Assembly (NCBI GenBank): GCA_019637795.1
Contig: JAHBUY010000007.1
Location: forward strand, 338,286-402,285
Length of the DNA stretch: 64,000 bases
Direction of reading: 5' to 3'
Source of the DNA: a bacterium
GTDB taxonomy: Bacteria > Desulfobacterota > Binatia > HRBIN30 > CADEER01
In this document: positions 33,079 through 41,552 of the stretch, one piece after another
Layout of the letters: the number at the start of each line of letters is the position of its first letter
Numbering within the stretch: the first letter of the stretch is position 1
Translations under genes and position numbers: made by a program
Notes under the pieces: generated by a model
Database searches by the model: none
What the model saw: the letters and a program-made list of their open reading frames with translations, nothing else
What the model was told of the DNA's origin: nothing

Positions 33079-34947
33079 ATGACCGTCGCCCTCGAGCCCC
33101 CTGCGCCGCCGGCGCCCGAACCGCCCGCACGTCCCAGTCTCGGCCACCACTGGGCAGCGCGCCTGGTGGTCGCCCTGCTGGCCCTGCTCATCGTCGGCAG
33201 CGCGGCGGCAACGATCCGCGCCATGGGCGGATTTCTCGACAGCACGCGCTCGGCGACGCACTCCCGGCAGGTGGTCGAGGGGCTCAACGACCTGCAGACG
33301 ATGTTCTTCGACGCCGAGACGGGCCTGCGCGCCTCCGTGCTGACCGGCGCGACCGAACCCCTGGCGGCGCTCGACGATGCCGAGCGCAGCGCCGGGCCGC
33401 TCCTGGCGCGCCTGCAGGCCGATCTGGAGGACAACCCGCAGCAGATGGCGAGGTTGGAGGCACTGCGGCCGGCGATCACCGCCCGGCTGACGGACCTGCA
33501 GAACCTGCGCGCGCTCGGCCAGACCGCTGGCCCCGCCGCCGTGGGGGCCACGATGGCGCGCGGCGAGGACCTGCGCCTGCTGCAGGCGACGCGGGCGCAG
33601 ATCGACGCGATCCGCGATGCCGAGCTCGCCCTGCTGCAGGCGCGCGAGGCGCGCACCGCGGATCGATTGCAGCGCACGAAACAACTGCTCTGGCTGTTCG
33701 CGCTCGCCACGGTGGCGTTGCTGGTCCTGGCGATCGTCCTCGCCGAGCGCGACTTCTCGCGGGCGGCGCAGCGCATCGGGAGCGAGATGGCGGCGCGCCG
33801 CGAGGGCCAGCTCCTGTTGAGCGAACAGGAGGAACAGGGCCGCGCGGTGCGCGATTCGATCATCGACGCCATCATCACCATCGACGAGGAGGGCATCATC
33901 CAGAGCGCCAACGCCGCCACCGAACAGCTTTTCGGCTACCCGGTCCACGAGGTGGTCGGCCGCAATGTCAGCATGCTGATGCCGGCGCCCTACCACGACG
34001 AGCACGACGGCTACCTGCGGGCCTATCGCACCACCGGCGTGCGCAAGATCATCGGCATCGGCCGCGAGGTCACCGCTCGGCGCCGCGACGGCAGCACCTT
34101 CCCGGTCGATCTGGCGGTCAGCGAGGCGACCGTCGGGCATCGCCGTCTCTTCACCGGCGTGCTGCGCGACCTGAGCGAGCGCAAGCGCGCCGACGCCGAG
34201 GTGCGGGAGCTGCAGCGCCTGGTGCAGGAGCGCGGCCGCCTGGCCGACATCGGCGCCGTGACGGCGCAGATCGTGCACGACCTCGGCAACCCGCTCGCCG
34301 GCCTCAGCATGCAGGTGCAGCGCCTGGTCCGCCTCATCCGCCGCCGGCCCGAGCAGTTCTCGGAAGCCGCGATCGGCGTCGCCACCCAGGTCCTGGGCAG
34401 CGTCCGCCGGCTGGACGGCATGTTGCAGGAGCTCGGCGACTTCTCGCGCCAGCAGCGCCTCGACGCCGCGCCCATCGACCCGGCGCGCTTTCTCGACGCG
34501 GTCGCCGCCGCCTGGCGCCCCGTCGCCGAGGCGCGCGGCATCGCGTTGCGCGTCGCCGCGCCGGCCGCCGACCTGGAGATCGCCGGCGACTACGCGAAGC
34601 TCTTCCGCGTCCTCGACAACCTGGTGAAGAACGCCATCGAGGCCATCGGCGCCGGCCCGGGCGAGGTCTGCCTCGCCCTCGGCGTCCTCGCCGCGCAGCG
34701 GCCGGCCGTCCGCATCTCGATCAGCGACGATGGCCCCGGCATCCCAGACGACATCGACGCCTTCCGGCTGTTCGAGACCACCAAGCACGGCGGATCCGGC
34801 CTCGGGCTGCCGATCGCCCGCCGCATCGTGGAGGCGCACGGTGGCGCGCTCACCTTCACCACCCGGGTGCCGCGCGGCACCATCTTCCACATCGACCTGC
34901 CGTTGCGGCCGCCGCAGCACCGCCACGCCGACTCGGCCGCGCAGTAG
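33079..34947 (+). CDS. membrane histidine kinase, CHASE3 - PAS - HisKA - HATPase
   Basis: A 622-residue membrane sensor. A Pro-rich start precedes TM1 (about 27-48, VVALLALLIVGSAAATI), a CHASE3-like extracytoplasmic helical domain (about 50-195, with DLQTMFFDAETGLRASVLTG), TM2 (about 203-223), a PAS domain (258-370) and a FixL/NtrB-like kinase with H400 in IVHDLGNPLAGLSMQ. The HDLGNPLAG box lacks the usual HELR form and is like the variant seen in AtoS/ZraS-type kinases. HATPase motifs are NLVKNAIEAI, SDDGPGIPDDI and GGSGLGLPIARRIVEAHGG. No cognate regulator is adjacent on this strand. The start is the ATG at 33079. Confidence 0.88.
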   Translation: MTVALEPPAPPAPEPPARPSLGHHWAARLVVALLALLIVGSAAATIRAMGGFLDSTRSATHSRQVVEGLNDLQTMFFDAETGLRASVLTGATEPLAALDDAERSAGPLLARLQADLEDNPQQMARLEALRPAITARLTDLQNLRALGQTAGPAAVGATMARGEDLRLLQATRAQIDAIRDAELALLQAREARTADRLQRTKQLLWLFALATVALLVLAIVLAERDFSRAAQRIGSEMAARREGQLLLSEQEEQGRAVRDSIIDAIITIDEEGIIQSANAATEQLFGYPVHEVVGRNVSMLMPAPYHDEHDGYLRAYRTTGVRKIIGIGREVTARRRDGSTFPVDLAVSEATVGHRRLFTGVLRDLSERKRADAEVRELQRLVQERGRLADIGAVTAQIVHDLGNPLAGLSMQVQRLVRLIRRRPEQFSEAAIGVATQVLGSVRRLDGMLQELGDFSRQQRLDAAPIDPARFLDAVAAAWRPVAEARGIALRVAAPAADLEIAGDYAKLFRVLDNLVKNAIEAIGAGPGEVCLALGVLAAQRPAVRISISDDGPGIPDDIDAFRLFETTKHGGSGLGLPIARRIVEAHGGALTFTTRVPRGTIFHIDLPLRPPQHRHADSAAQ

Positions 34948-34961
34948 GCGGACGACGCGCC

Positions 34962-36041
34962 ATGCGCCCTGCCCTGCCCGATCACCTGCCGATCCTCGAT
35001 CGGCGCGGCGCGCCGCCGCTGGTGGCCGGCGCCTACGTCGAGCGCGAGGTGCTCGCGGCCACCGATCTCTGCGAGGCCGCGGGGCGCCTGTCACCGGCGG
35101 CCGTCGGCTGGTCGCGCCGGCCGCTGGTGCGCGCCAACCTGCACGGTCGCTGGCCGCGCAAGAAGCGTTGGAATTTCTGGAACTGGATCAGTCCCCGCTT
35201 CGTCTTCTCGGTCACCCTCGCCGACATCGACGTCGCCGCCTTCTGCCAGGCGACCTTCATCGACTTCGCGACCGGGCGCTCGCTCGCCGCGATGGCGCTG
35301 GCGCGGCCGGGCTCGCTCGACCTGCCCGAGCACGTCGAGCGCACGGTGGCGTTCCGCGGTCGCTCCATGACCTACGTGAATCGCAACGACGGCGGCGACA
35401 TGACCGTCCACTTCGCCGGCACCGCCAGGAGCGGCGAGCGGATCGGCGCCGACTTCGTGGTTCGGCGGCCCCCCGGGCAGGAGAGCCTCAACATCGTCGT
35501 GCCCTGGAGCGCCGACCACTTCCAGCTCAACTCGAAGCACAACACCATGCCCTGCGAGGGCGTCGTGACGGTGGGCGAGCAGCGCTACGCCATGGATCCC
35601 GCCGACTGCCACGCGGTCCAGGACTTCGGTCGCGGCATCTGGCCGTACCGTTCGTGCTGGAACTGGGGCGTGGCGACCGGCGTTCAGGACGGCGTGCGGG
35701 TCGGGGTCAACGTCGGCGCCCGGTGGACCACCGGCACGGGCGTCAACGAGAACGGAATCCTGATCGACGGTCGCCTGCACAAGGTGATGGAGGACCTGCG
35801 CTGGGAGTACCATCCGGGCGACTGGATGCGTCCCTGGCGCGTCCGCGCCGAGCACTCGGGCGCCATCGACCTGGTGCTGGAGCCGATCTTCGCGCATCGC
35901 GTGCGCGCCAGCCTCGGCATCGTCCGCTCCGGTGGCGTCTGCTGCTTCGGACGCTGGCGGGGGAGCATTCGGGTCGACGATCGCACGCGGCCGATCCGCG
36001 AGCTGATCGGCTGGGCGGAGGAGTTCGACCACCGCTGGTAG
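34962..36041 (+). CDS. DUF2804 family protein
   Basis: A 359-residue protein rich in Trp and beta-strand pattern: GRWPRKKRWNFWNWISPRFV, HFQLNSKHNTMPCEGVVTVG, VQDFGRGIWPYRSCWNWGVA, GVNENGILIDGRLHKVMED. This matches DUF2804, whose members resemble lipocalin-like or AttH-type hydroxyneurosporene hydratase folds. It starts 14 bp after the kinase gene. The function is unknown. The neighbouring P450 makes a role in isoprenoid or steroid metabolism possible but unproven. Confidence 0.8.
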   Translation: MRPALPDHLPILDRRGAPPLVAGAYVEREVLAATDLCEAAGRLSPAAVGWSRRPLVRANLHGRWPRKKRWNFWNWISPRFVFSVTLADIDVAAFCQATFIDFATGRSLAAMALARPGSLDLPEHVERTVAFRGRSMTYVNRNDGGDMTVHFAGTARSGERIGADFVVRRPPGQESLNIVVPWSADHFQLNSKHNTMPCEGVVTVGEQRYAMDPADCHAVQDFGRGIWPYRSCWNWGVATGVQDGVRVGVNVGARWTTGTGVNENGILIDGRLHKVMEDLRWEYHPGDWMRPWRVRAEHSGAIDLVLEPIFAHRVRASLGIVRSGGVCCFGRWRGSIRVDDRTRPIRELIGWAEEFDHRW

Positions 36042-36188
36042 ACGGCCGCCCGCCACGCGATCGACGCCGCCAGCGGCGTCCCGCGCGGCGATTACGTCAG
36101 CCGCCCACGCTCCGCCACCGCCGCGCGATCACAACGCCGCCGAGCGATCCCGCGCAATCGTGCCTTGACCGTCGCGCCGCCAACCGAT

Positions 36189-36206
36189 ACCAAACGTTTG
36201 TTTGGT
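36189..36206. promoter_or_regulatory. TetR-type palindromic operator upstream of the P450 gene
   Basis: ACCAAA-CGTTTG-TTTGGT is an 18-bp imperfect palindrome that contains the 10-bp perfect palindrome CAAACGTTTG (36191-36200). It lies 22 bases upstream of the P450 ATG, with GCGAGGAGG as the ribosome site in between. Palindromes of this form are typical of TetR-family regulators of lipid and steroid catabolism. No such regulator gene is adjacent here. Confidence 0.5.
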
Positions 36207-36228
36207 CGAGACGAGCGAGGAGGCGCGC

Positions 36229-37461
36229 ATGCGATTGCACGATGTCAATCTGGTCGACCCCGACATCTTCCAGCAGGGCACGCCGCACGAGATGTTCCGC
36301 GTCCTGCGGCGCGAGGCGCCGGTCTACTGGCACGAGGAACCCAACGGTCCGGGTTTCTGGGCGGTCACCAAGTACGAGGACCTCAAGCACGTCTCGAAGC
36401 ACCCGGGCATCTTCTCCTCCGAGCGCCAGGGGACGCTGCGCGAGGATCCGCCGGCGCAGGACCTGCCGGCGATCCAGTCGATCATGCTCAACATGGACCC
36501 GCCGCGGCATCGCCAGTACCGCACGCTGGTCAACCAGGCCTTCACGCCGCGCATGATCGCCAACCTGCACGGTCGGGTCCGCGCCATGGTGCAGGAGATC
36601 ATCGACGACGTGATCGAGCGCGGCGCCTGCGACTTCGTCGAGGACGTCGCCGCCCGCCTGCCCCTGGCGGTGATCTGCGAGATGATGGGGGTGCCGGAGG
36701 AGGATCGACGCCACATCTACCTGCTCGGCAACAAGATGGTCGGCATCGACGACCCCGACCTGCAGAGCGACGGCAAGCCGATCGTCCCCGGCGACGCCAT
36801 GGCCGCCTTCGGCGAGATGTTCGTCTATGCCAGCAAGCTGTGGACGATCGCCCACGAGACGCCGAGCGACGACCTCGCCACCGCCCTCGTCAACGCCGAG
36901 CTCGACGGCCGCAAGCTCGACGAGATGGAGTTCAACTTCTTCTTCCTCCTGTTGCTGATCGCCGGCAACGAGACGACGCGCACGGTGACCAGCAACGGCA
37001 TGATCGCGCTGCTCGAGCACCCCGACCAGCTCGCGGCGCTGCGCGCCGATCAGCGGCTGGTCCCCAGCGCCGTCGAGGAGATCCTGCGCTTCGCCCCCGC
37101 CGTGCACACCTTCCGCCGCACCGCCACGACGCAGACCACGCTCCGCGGCCAGACCATCCGCGAGCACGACAAGCTGCTGCTCTGGTATCCCTCGGCGAAC
37201 CGCGACGAGGACGTGTTCCGCGACCCCGACGTCTTCGACATCCGCCGCAGCCCGAACGACCACGTCGCGTTCGGCTTCGGCGAGCACTACTGCCTGGGCG
37301 CCAACCTCGCCCGCCTCGAGCTGCAGGAGATCTTCCGCGGCATCACCACCCGCCTGCACGACATGGAGATGACCGCGCCCCCGCGCCGCCTGCGCTCCTG
37401 CTTCATCAACGGCGTGAAGGAGATGCAGGTCCGCTTCCGCCCCGGCCCGCGGTCGCGCTGA
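36229..37461 (+). CDS. cytochrome P450, CYP125/CYP124-like
   Basis: A 410-residue soluble class I P450. Motifs: I-helix AGNETTR (245-251), K-helix EEILRFAP (ExxR), and the heme loop FGFGEHYCLGANLARLE with the axial Cys355. The whole sequence (LMNMDPPRHRQYRTLVNQAF type block read as LNMDPPRHRQYRTLV, DFVEDVAARLPLAVICEMMG, RSCFINGVKEMQVRF) follows the pattern of mycobacterial CYP125/CYP124 enzymes, which hydroxylate the terminal carbon of sterol or methyl-branched lipid chains. It needs ferredoxin and reductase partners not present here. The ATG at 36229 behind GAGGAGG is chosen over the TTG nine codons upstream. Confidence 0.88.
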   Translation: MRLHDVNLVDPDIFQQGTPHEMFRVLRREAPVYWHEEPNGPGFWAVTKYEDLKHVSKHPGIFSSERQGTLREDPPAQDLPAIQSIMLNMDPPRHRQYRTLVNQAFTPRMIANLHGRVRAMVQEIIDDVIERGACDFVEDVAARLPLAVICEMMGVPEEDRRHIYLLGNKMVGIDDPDLQSDGKPIVPGDAMAAFGEMFVYASKLWTIAHETPSDDLATALVNAELDGRKLDEMEFNFFFLLLLIAGNETTRTVTSNGMIALLEHPDQLAALRADQRLVPSAVEEILRFAPAVHTFRRTATTQTTLRGQTIREHDKLLLWYPSANRDEDVFRDPDVFDIRRSPNDHVAFGFGEHYCLGANLARLELQEIFRGITTRLHDMEMTAPPRRLRSCFINGVKEMQVRFRPGPRSR

Positions 37462-37726
37462 CCCCCTCCGCACTCCCCGTCGTCGGGCCGCCGCGTACGG
37501 GTGGACCGCCGATGCCCATGCCGCCGCCGGCTACCTGGGCGACGGTGGTGAAGCCGCCGAAAGTTCCGGGCACCCTCGAGGCGCGGGCCGACGACTGCGG
37601 GCCCGTGGTGAGGCGTCCCCGAGCAGCGCCAATTTGAACCGGACCCCTGACCGGATTCAGTTTGGACCAGATGGTCCCCCGGGTGCGGGAGATGGACGGG
37701 CTGCGACGCGAGCTGGCGGCGTGAGC
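37462..37726. other. intergenic region with a degenerate coding remnant
   Basis: There is no intact gene here. Near 37670-37724 the plus strand reads MVPRVREMDGLRRELAA and a stop. A similar tail, GGRLGAVDGLRRALAA and a stop, occurs at about 38490-38540. Both look like leftover C-termini of one family of unidentified gene, possibly a transposase, on either side of the MazEF-like module. Confidence 0.35.
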
Positions 37727-38074
37727 CTATCGCCCAAGCACGAGATCGAGTCCGGCGAGCAGCAACTCGACCTGGGTTCGGGACACGCGCCCCACGCGCT
37801 CACTCAGCAACAGCTTGTCGATGGCGATGACCTGGGAGAGGTTGGCGACCGAGTCCTTCGTCAGACCCGTGCTACGGGCGCGTAGCAGCACATTCCCTGG
37901 TGCGTCGGCCCAGCGTAGGTCGCTCGTCAGCGGCACGCAGACGACGGTCGGCAAGCGACTGCGATTGAGGGCTTCGCCCTGCAATACCACGATCGGGCGG
38001 CGGAACCCCGGACCCGACCCGGTCGGATCGGGGAGGTCGGCCCACCACACCTCCCCCTGCGCGACTACTTCCAT
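37727..38074 (-). CDS. MazF/PemK-type toxin (endoribonuclease)
   Basis: A 115-residue protein with the MazF pattern: N-terminal QGEVWWADLPDP, FRRPIVVLQGEALNRSRLPT, VVCVPLTSDLRWADAPGNVL, and TGLTKDSVANLSQVIAIDK (the T-K-D-S-V block of MazF). The family cleaves mRNA at short sequences. The stop is at 37727, and the start overlaps the antitoxin gene by 10 bases. Confidence 0.88.
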   Translation of the reverse strand: MEVVAQGEVWWADLPDPTGSGPGFRRPIVVLQGEALNRSRLPTVVCVPLTSDLRWADAPGNVLLRARSTGLTKDSVANLSQVIAIDKLLLSERVGRVSRTQVELLLAGLDLVLGR

Positions 38075-38304
38075 TCGGTCCGTTCGAGAATGCGCCGGGC
38101 CGCAGTCGAGACCCCAGCATCACCCTGCGGACCCACCTCCTCGCAGACGCGATTCATCGCCTCCGTGACGGCCTCCGGATCATGACGAGCCAGGTATTCG
38201 GCCACCGCCTCCGCGTACAATTGGCTGCGCGACTTCCGCAGCCTGCGCGCCAGGCGCTCCGCGCCCGCGTACACCTCGTCGGGAATCGAGATCGCCGTCT
38301 TCAT
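38065..38304 (-). CDS. ribbon-helix-helix antitoxin of the MazEF-like module
   Basis: A 79-residue protein that starts MKTAISIPDEVYAGAERLAR, the strand-helix beginning of a CopG/MazE-like DNA-binding domain, followed by RKSRSQLYAEAVAEYLARHD. The C-terminal tail is the likely toxin-binding segment. The start at 38302-38304 is chosen because the ribbon begins there. It precedes and overlaps the MazF gene, the standard order. TATACT just upstream could be the -10 box. Confidence 0.85.
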   Translation of the reverse strand: MKTAISIPDEVYAGAERLARRLRKSRSQLYAEAVAEYLARHDPEAVTEAMNRVCEEVGPQGDAGVSTAARRILERTEWK

Positions 38305-38653
38305 ACCAGAAGTATAACCGCGCCTGCTGAACGCGGGCAAGCGACGTCTGCGCAGCCGTGGGACTGAAGAACATCGCCCCTGGGCGTGTAAGCGCCAACT
38401 GCCACGCTGCTGCCGCTGTCTCCATCCGTCTGGGAGGAAACGTCCCCAAGTATCGCCAGTTTGAACACCCTAACGAGCGTTTTGAACTCGGCGGTCGCCT
38501 GGGTGCGGTTGACGGGCTGCGACGGGCGCTGGCAGCATGACGCCTCGCCGGTCCTTCGAGGTCGTGGCGGCCGTCGGGGAGGCCCGAGAAGGTTTGATTC
38601 CGGACATGCGGGGGACGTGTGCTATCGGTCGCCAGTAGCAGCGGGAGCGATGG
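38305..38653. other. intergenic region with repeated remnant motifs
   Basis: No intact gene is seen. It contains GGAGGAAACGTCCCC (38433-38447) and CAGTTTGAACACC (38457-38469). Related motifs recur near 39330-39357 and 45589-45701. The coding remnant ending GLRRALAA and a stop lies at about 38490-38540. The last part holds the leader of the DUF433 gene, which lacks a strong ribosome site. Confidence 0.35.
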
Positions 38654-38884
38654 ATGAAATTTGGGCGAATCACGGTCGATCCGAAGCTCATGGGCGGCGC
38701 GCCCTGCATCCGGGGCCTGCGGATACCGGTTGCCACGGTGGTCGGGATGGTCGCCGATGGCATGGCCGAGGATGAGATCCTGCGCGGCTACCCCGACCTC
38801 GAACTGGACGACATCCGCGAGGCACTCCGCTATGCCGCTGCGGCCGTTCGCGAGCGAGAGCTGCCGCTCGTCAAGGCCGGGTGA
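38654..38884 (+). CDS. DUF433 antitoxin-like protein
   Basis: A 76-residue protein with the full DUF433 pattern: GRITVDPKLMGGAPCIRGLR, IPVATVVGMVADGMAEDEIL, and YPDLELDDIREALRYAAAAV. It carries a winged-helix-like DNA-binding fold and serves as antitoxin in pairs with DUF5615. The stop overlaps the start of the DUF5615 gene by 4 bases. An internally frameshifted relative lies at 44497. Confidence 0.88.
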   Translation: MKFGRITVDPKLMGGAPCIRGLRIPVATVVGMVADGMAEDEILRGYPDLELDDIREALRYAAAAVRERELPLVKAG

Positions 38885-39249
38885 GGTTCCTGGTCGACAA
38901 CGCGCTGTCGCCAGGTGTGGCCGAAGGCCTGCGCGTCGCAGTCCACGACGCTGTGCACGTGCGCGAGTACGGCATGTCGAGTGCTGCCGACGAAGACGTC
39001 TTCGCGCGCGCCGCGCGCGACGAGCGCGTCCTGGTGTCGGCGGACACCGACTTCGGAACGCTCCTCGCCGTTCGCCAGGAGAAGCGGCCGTCGGTGATCC
39101 TGTTCCGCCGCGCGAGTCAGCGCCGGGCCGACGCGCAGTCGCAGTTGCTGTGCGTCAACCTTCCCAATGTCCAGGCCGTGCTCGAAGACGGCGCAGTCGT
39201 GGTCTTGGAGGACACACGCGTGCGGATTCGCCTGCTGCCGATCGATTGA
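38881..39249 (+). CDS. DUF5615 PIN-like toxin
   Basis: A 122-residue PIN-like protein that starts at GTG and overlaps the DUF433 stop. MRFLVDNALSPGVAEGLR gives the first acidic residue, VHVREYGMSSAADEDVFARA the second region, and VLVSADTDFGTLLAV the D-x-D-F motif. These are the hallmarks of DUF5615 (Mut7-C/PIN-like) proteins, presumed RNases neutralised by DUF433 partners. Confidence 0.85.
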   Translation: MRFLVDNALSPGVAEGLRVAVHDAVHVREYGMSSAADEDVFARAARDERVLVSADTDFGTLLAVRQEKRPSVILFRRASQRRADAQSQLLCVNLPNVQAVLEDGAVVVLEDTRVRIRLLPID

Positions 39250-39649
39250 GGCAACCCGCAGAGTTCTTACGCGGTTGACCGTTTCAGGCCGCTCCCGGAA
39301 GGTCCCGCTGTCACCTTTGGGCACGGGCGGAGGGAGCCTCCCCGACGGGATTTGAACACGGTCAGCCGGAAGCGCCCGCGGCGCCGGAAGAGCCTGGAAA
39401 CACAAGCGGCACAGAGCCTCGGCGCTCTCGCCGGCGCTCCCGCCCGAGCGCCTGAATATCCCAATTCGTCCCGGCGTTTCCCGCCGAACCAGTGACGGTC
39501 ACTGGTCCACGTTTTCGCTTCGCCACGTGCGCGCGAGGCCGCCGTGCGGCCCTCCCCCCTCCCTGTCGGGTGTGCATTGCGACCGCGCTTCCTTCGATTC
39601 GCCGCGTTGCCAGCAGCTCCGCTGGCCGCGCCGAGTCGCCGCGGGCCCG
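39250..39649. other. intergenic region between DUF5615 and the reverse transcriptase
   Basis: No gene is supported in these 400 bases. The region holds TCCCCGACGGGATTTGAAC (39339-39357), repeated exactly at 45602-45620. Its reverse complement looks like the 3' part of a tRNA T-arm without the matching 5' half. The 19-bp inverted repeat ACCAGTGAC-G-GTCACTGGT lies at 39488-39506. Confidence 0.4.
39488..39506. terminator. 19-bp hairpin downstream of the reverse transcriptase
   Basis: The 9-bp arms ACCAGTGAC and GTCACTGGT surround a single base and give a perfect stem. It lies about 145 bases beyond the reverse-transcriptase stop on the minus strand, a possible end for the retroelement transcript. 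No T-run follows. Confidence 0.35.
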
Positions 39650-41239
39650 TCACGCCGGACGAGAGCCGGCGGTCACATCGGGCGGAGCCGCGGGGGCCGT
39701 CACGCGCCCGTCACGCGGCCACCAGATCGCCACCACGGCGCGGGTGGCACAGCCAGGCAGCAGGGGCTCGCCCTCCCGCACGTCGGCGACGACGTAGCCG
39801 GCGCGCACGGCGCGTGACACATACGCCGCCCGGAGGGACACCGGAAAGCCGACGCTGAACCCGTAGCCCGCACGCGCCATGCCGACCCGCACCAGGCGCA
39901 GCGCCCGCGCCGCCGGCTCGCGCTGGGGACCGAAGAACTCGACAAAGCGCCCGACCTGGCAGAACAGCAGCGTCCTGGGTCCCGCGTGACGGATCAAGCG
40001 GCGGTACTGGATCGAGAAGCGCAGCGCGGCGACGGGCTGGTGCGGCCAGCGCAGCAGCACTCGCCACGGATCGTCGCCGACGGGCGCGAACAGCGCCACC
40101 AGCCAGCCGTGGCGGTCCCACAGGCGCGCCCAGTGTCGGTACGCGGCGCCGTGGCGGAGATGGCCGCTGTACGAGGCCAGGATCGCGCGCAGGGCCGGCA
40201 AGGCCTCGGCGTTTCGCTCGAGGTCGAGCACCAGTGCCGCGCCGTTCCAGCGCCGGCGCAGTTGGCTGCGCCCGAATTTCCGCAGCCGCGCCTGGCAGGC
40301 CGCCAGCGTGCGGCCGCGCGGGCGGCGATGATTCCAGCAGGTCGTCCAGCCGACGAAATCGACGCCGCGGCCGACCGGCTGCGGCAGTGCGTCGGGCTCG
40401 CGCAGGCGCAGTTGCAGCCGGTCGGCGACGAAGCCCCGGATCGCCTCCCGCCAGCGGCACAGGACCCCCGCGTCGGCGTGCAGCAGGATGCAGTCGTCCA
40501 CGTAGCGCAGGTAGAGCCGACAGCGCAGCTCGCGCTTCACGAACTGGTCGAGCTCGTTCAGGTAGACGTTCGCCCAGAACTGGCTGGTCAGGTTGCCGAT
40601 CGGCAGGCCGCGCTCGGGGCCGTTGCCGAACAGGCTCTTCTGCGCGGGTACCGGGTAGGCCTCCGAGCTCGGCGGCGGTGTCCGCCGGGGGCCGCGCCGG
40701 AAGTGATAGTCGGCGGCGGGGTCGTGGAAGAGGATCGTGCGGGTGAGCCAGCGCAGCTCCGGGTCGCGCACGGCGCGGGCGATGATCGCGTACAGCGTCG
40801 GCTTGTCGATCGACGGGAAGAAGCTGGCGATGTCAAGCTTCAGCGCCCACGCCGGCCGCCGGCCGTTGGCCGTGACGCGGCGCAGGAACTCCATCAGGCG
40901 GGTGCTGGCCGCGAGGACGCCCTTGGCGGTGCGGCAGGCGTACGAGTCGTGGATGAAGCGCGGCTCGAAGATCGGCTCGAGGCGCGACACCAGGACGTGG
41001 TGCACGACGCGATCGCGGAAGTCGGCGGCGAACACCTCGCGCGGCTTCGGGCCCTCTGTGACGAAGCAGATCGAGCGCCCCGGCCGGTAGGTGTGCTCGC
41101 GCAGCTCTTCCTGCAGCTGCAGCAGGTTGGCCTCGGCGTCGATCTCGAAGCGGAGCTGGTTGATGGTGTTGCGCTTGTTGCGCCGGCAGGCGCGGTACTG
41201 CCGCCACAGATTCTCGAAGGCGTAGAGGTCGCTGGTCAT
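39650..41239 (-). CDS. DGR reverse transcriptase with MutS-domain-I-like C-terminal extension
   Basis: A 529-residue enzyme that copies the template RNA with adenine-specific errors. Reverse-transcriptase motifs in order: RPGRSICFVTEGPKPREV (51-68), LKLDIASFFPSIDKPTLYAI (motif A, about 133-152), GLPIGNLTSQFWANVYLNEL (211-230, the DGR-type GNLTSQ block) and LYLRYVDDCILLH (YVDD 246-249). Residues of about 405-510 are extra and align by eye with MutS domain I: a QYRRL start, LLFCQVGRFVEFFGPQ with F432-V433-E434 in the position of the mismatch-contacting F-x-E, and GYVVADVREGE near the end. DGR enzymes are normally 300-400 residues. It is 678 bp downstream of the template repeat, separated by a toxin-antitoxin pair. 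Confidence 0.9.
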   Translation of the reverse strand: MTSDLYAFENLWRQYRACRRNKRNTINQLRFEIDAEANLLQLQEELREHTYRPGRSICFVTEGPKPREVFAADFRDRVVHHVLVSRLEPIFEPRFIHDSYACRTAKGVLAASTRLMEFLRRVTANGRRPAWALKLDIASFFPSIDKPTLYAIIARAVRDPELRWLTRTILFHDPAADYHFRRGPRRTPPPSSEAYPVPAQKSLFGNGPERGLPIGNLTSQFWANVYLNELDQFVKRELRCRLYLRYVDDCILLHADAGVLCRWREAIRGFVADRLQLRLREPDALPQPVGRGVDFVGWTTCWNHRRPRGRTLAACQARLRKFGRSQLRRRWNGAALVLDLERNAEALPALRAILASYSGHLRHGAAYRHWARLWDRHGWLVALFAPVGDDPWRVLLRWPHQPVAALRFSIQYRRLIRHAGPRTLLFCQVGRFVEFFGPQREPAARALRLVRVGMARAGYGFSVGFPVSLRAAYVSRAVRAGYVVADVREGEPLLPGCATRAVVAIWWPRDGRVTAPAAPPDVTAGSRPA

Positions 41240-41294
41240 CGCCGGCCGTCGGTGGCCTGGGGCGTGCGACGGTGCGCTGGTCGTGCCCCCGGTC

Positions 41295-41552
41295 TCACCG
41301 GTATGCCTCGCGCCGAGGGCGGACGCGCAGGATCCGCACGGTGCGTCCGCGGTCGTCCACCTCGTACAGGACCCGGTAGTCGCCGACCCGCAGGCGGTAG
41401 TCGTCCCGCCCGCTGCCCTGGAGCTTGCGCGCGCCGGGCGGGCGCGGCGTGGCGGCGAGCGAGCGCACGGCGCCGACGACGCGGCGGAAGACCGCCGCCG
41501 GCAGCCGCATCAGATCGCGCTCGGCCTGGGCGGCGAGAACGACCTCATGCAT
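41295..41552 (-). CDS. RelE/ParE-family toxin
   Basis: An 85-residue protein with the RelE fold signature: EVVLAAQAERDLMRLPAAVF, RPPGARKLQGSGRDDYRLRV, GDYRVLYEVDDRGRTVRILR, and a basic end RVRPRREAYR. It overlaps the antitoxin stop by 8 bases. RelE toxins cleave mRNA on the ribosome, while ParE types act on gyrase. The R-V-G-D-Y-R-V-L-Y-E and V-R-P-R-R segments fit the RelE side. Confidence 0.88.
   Translation of the reverse strand: MHEVVLAAQAERDLMRLPAAVFRRVVGAVRSLAATPRPPGARKLQGSGRDDYRLRVGDYRVLYEVDDRGRTVRILRVRPRREAYR

Noticed and set aside
39339..39357. tRNA gene suspected from the T-arm-like 19-mer
   Set aside because: The 5' half of the T-stem does not pair, and no anticodon or D-arm is present at either copy. 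It is only a motif.
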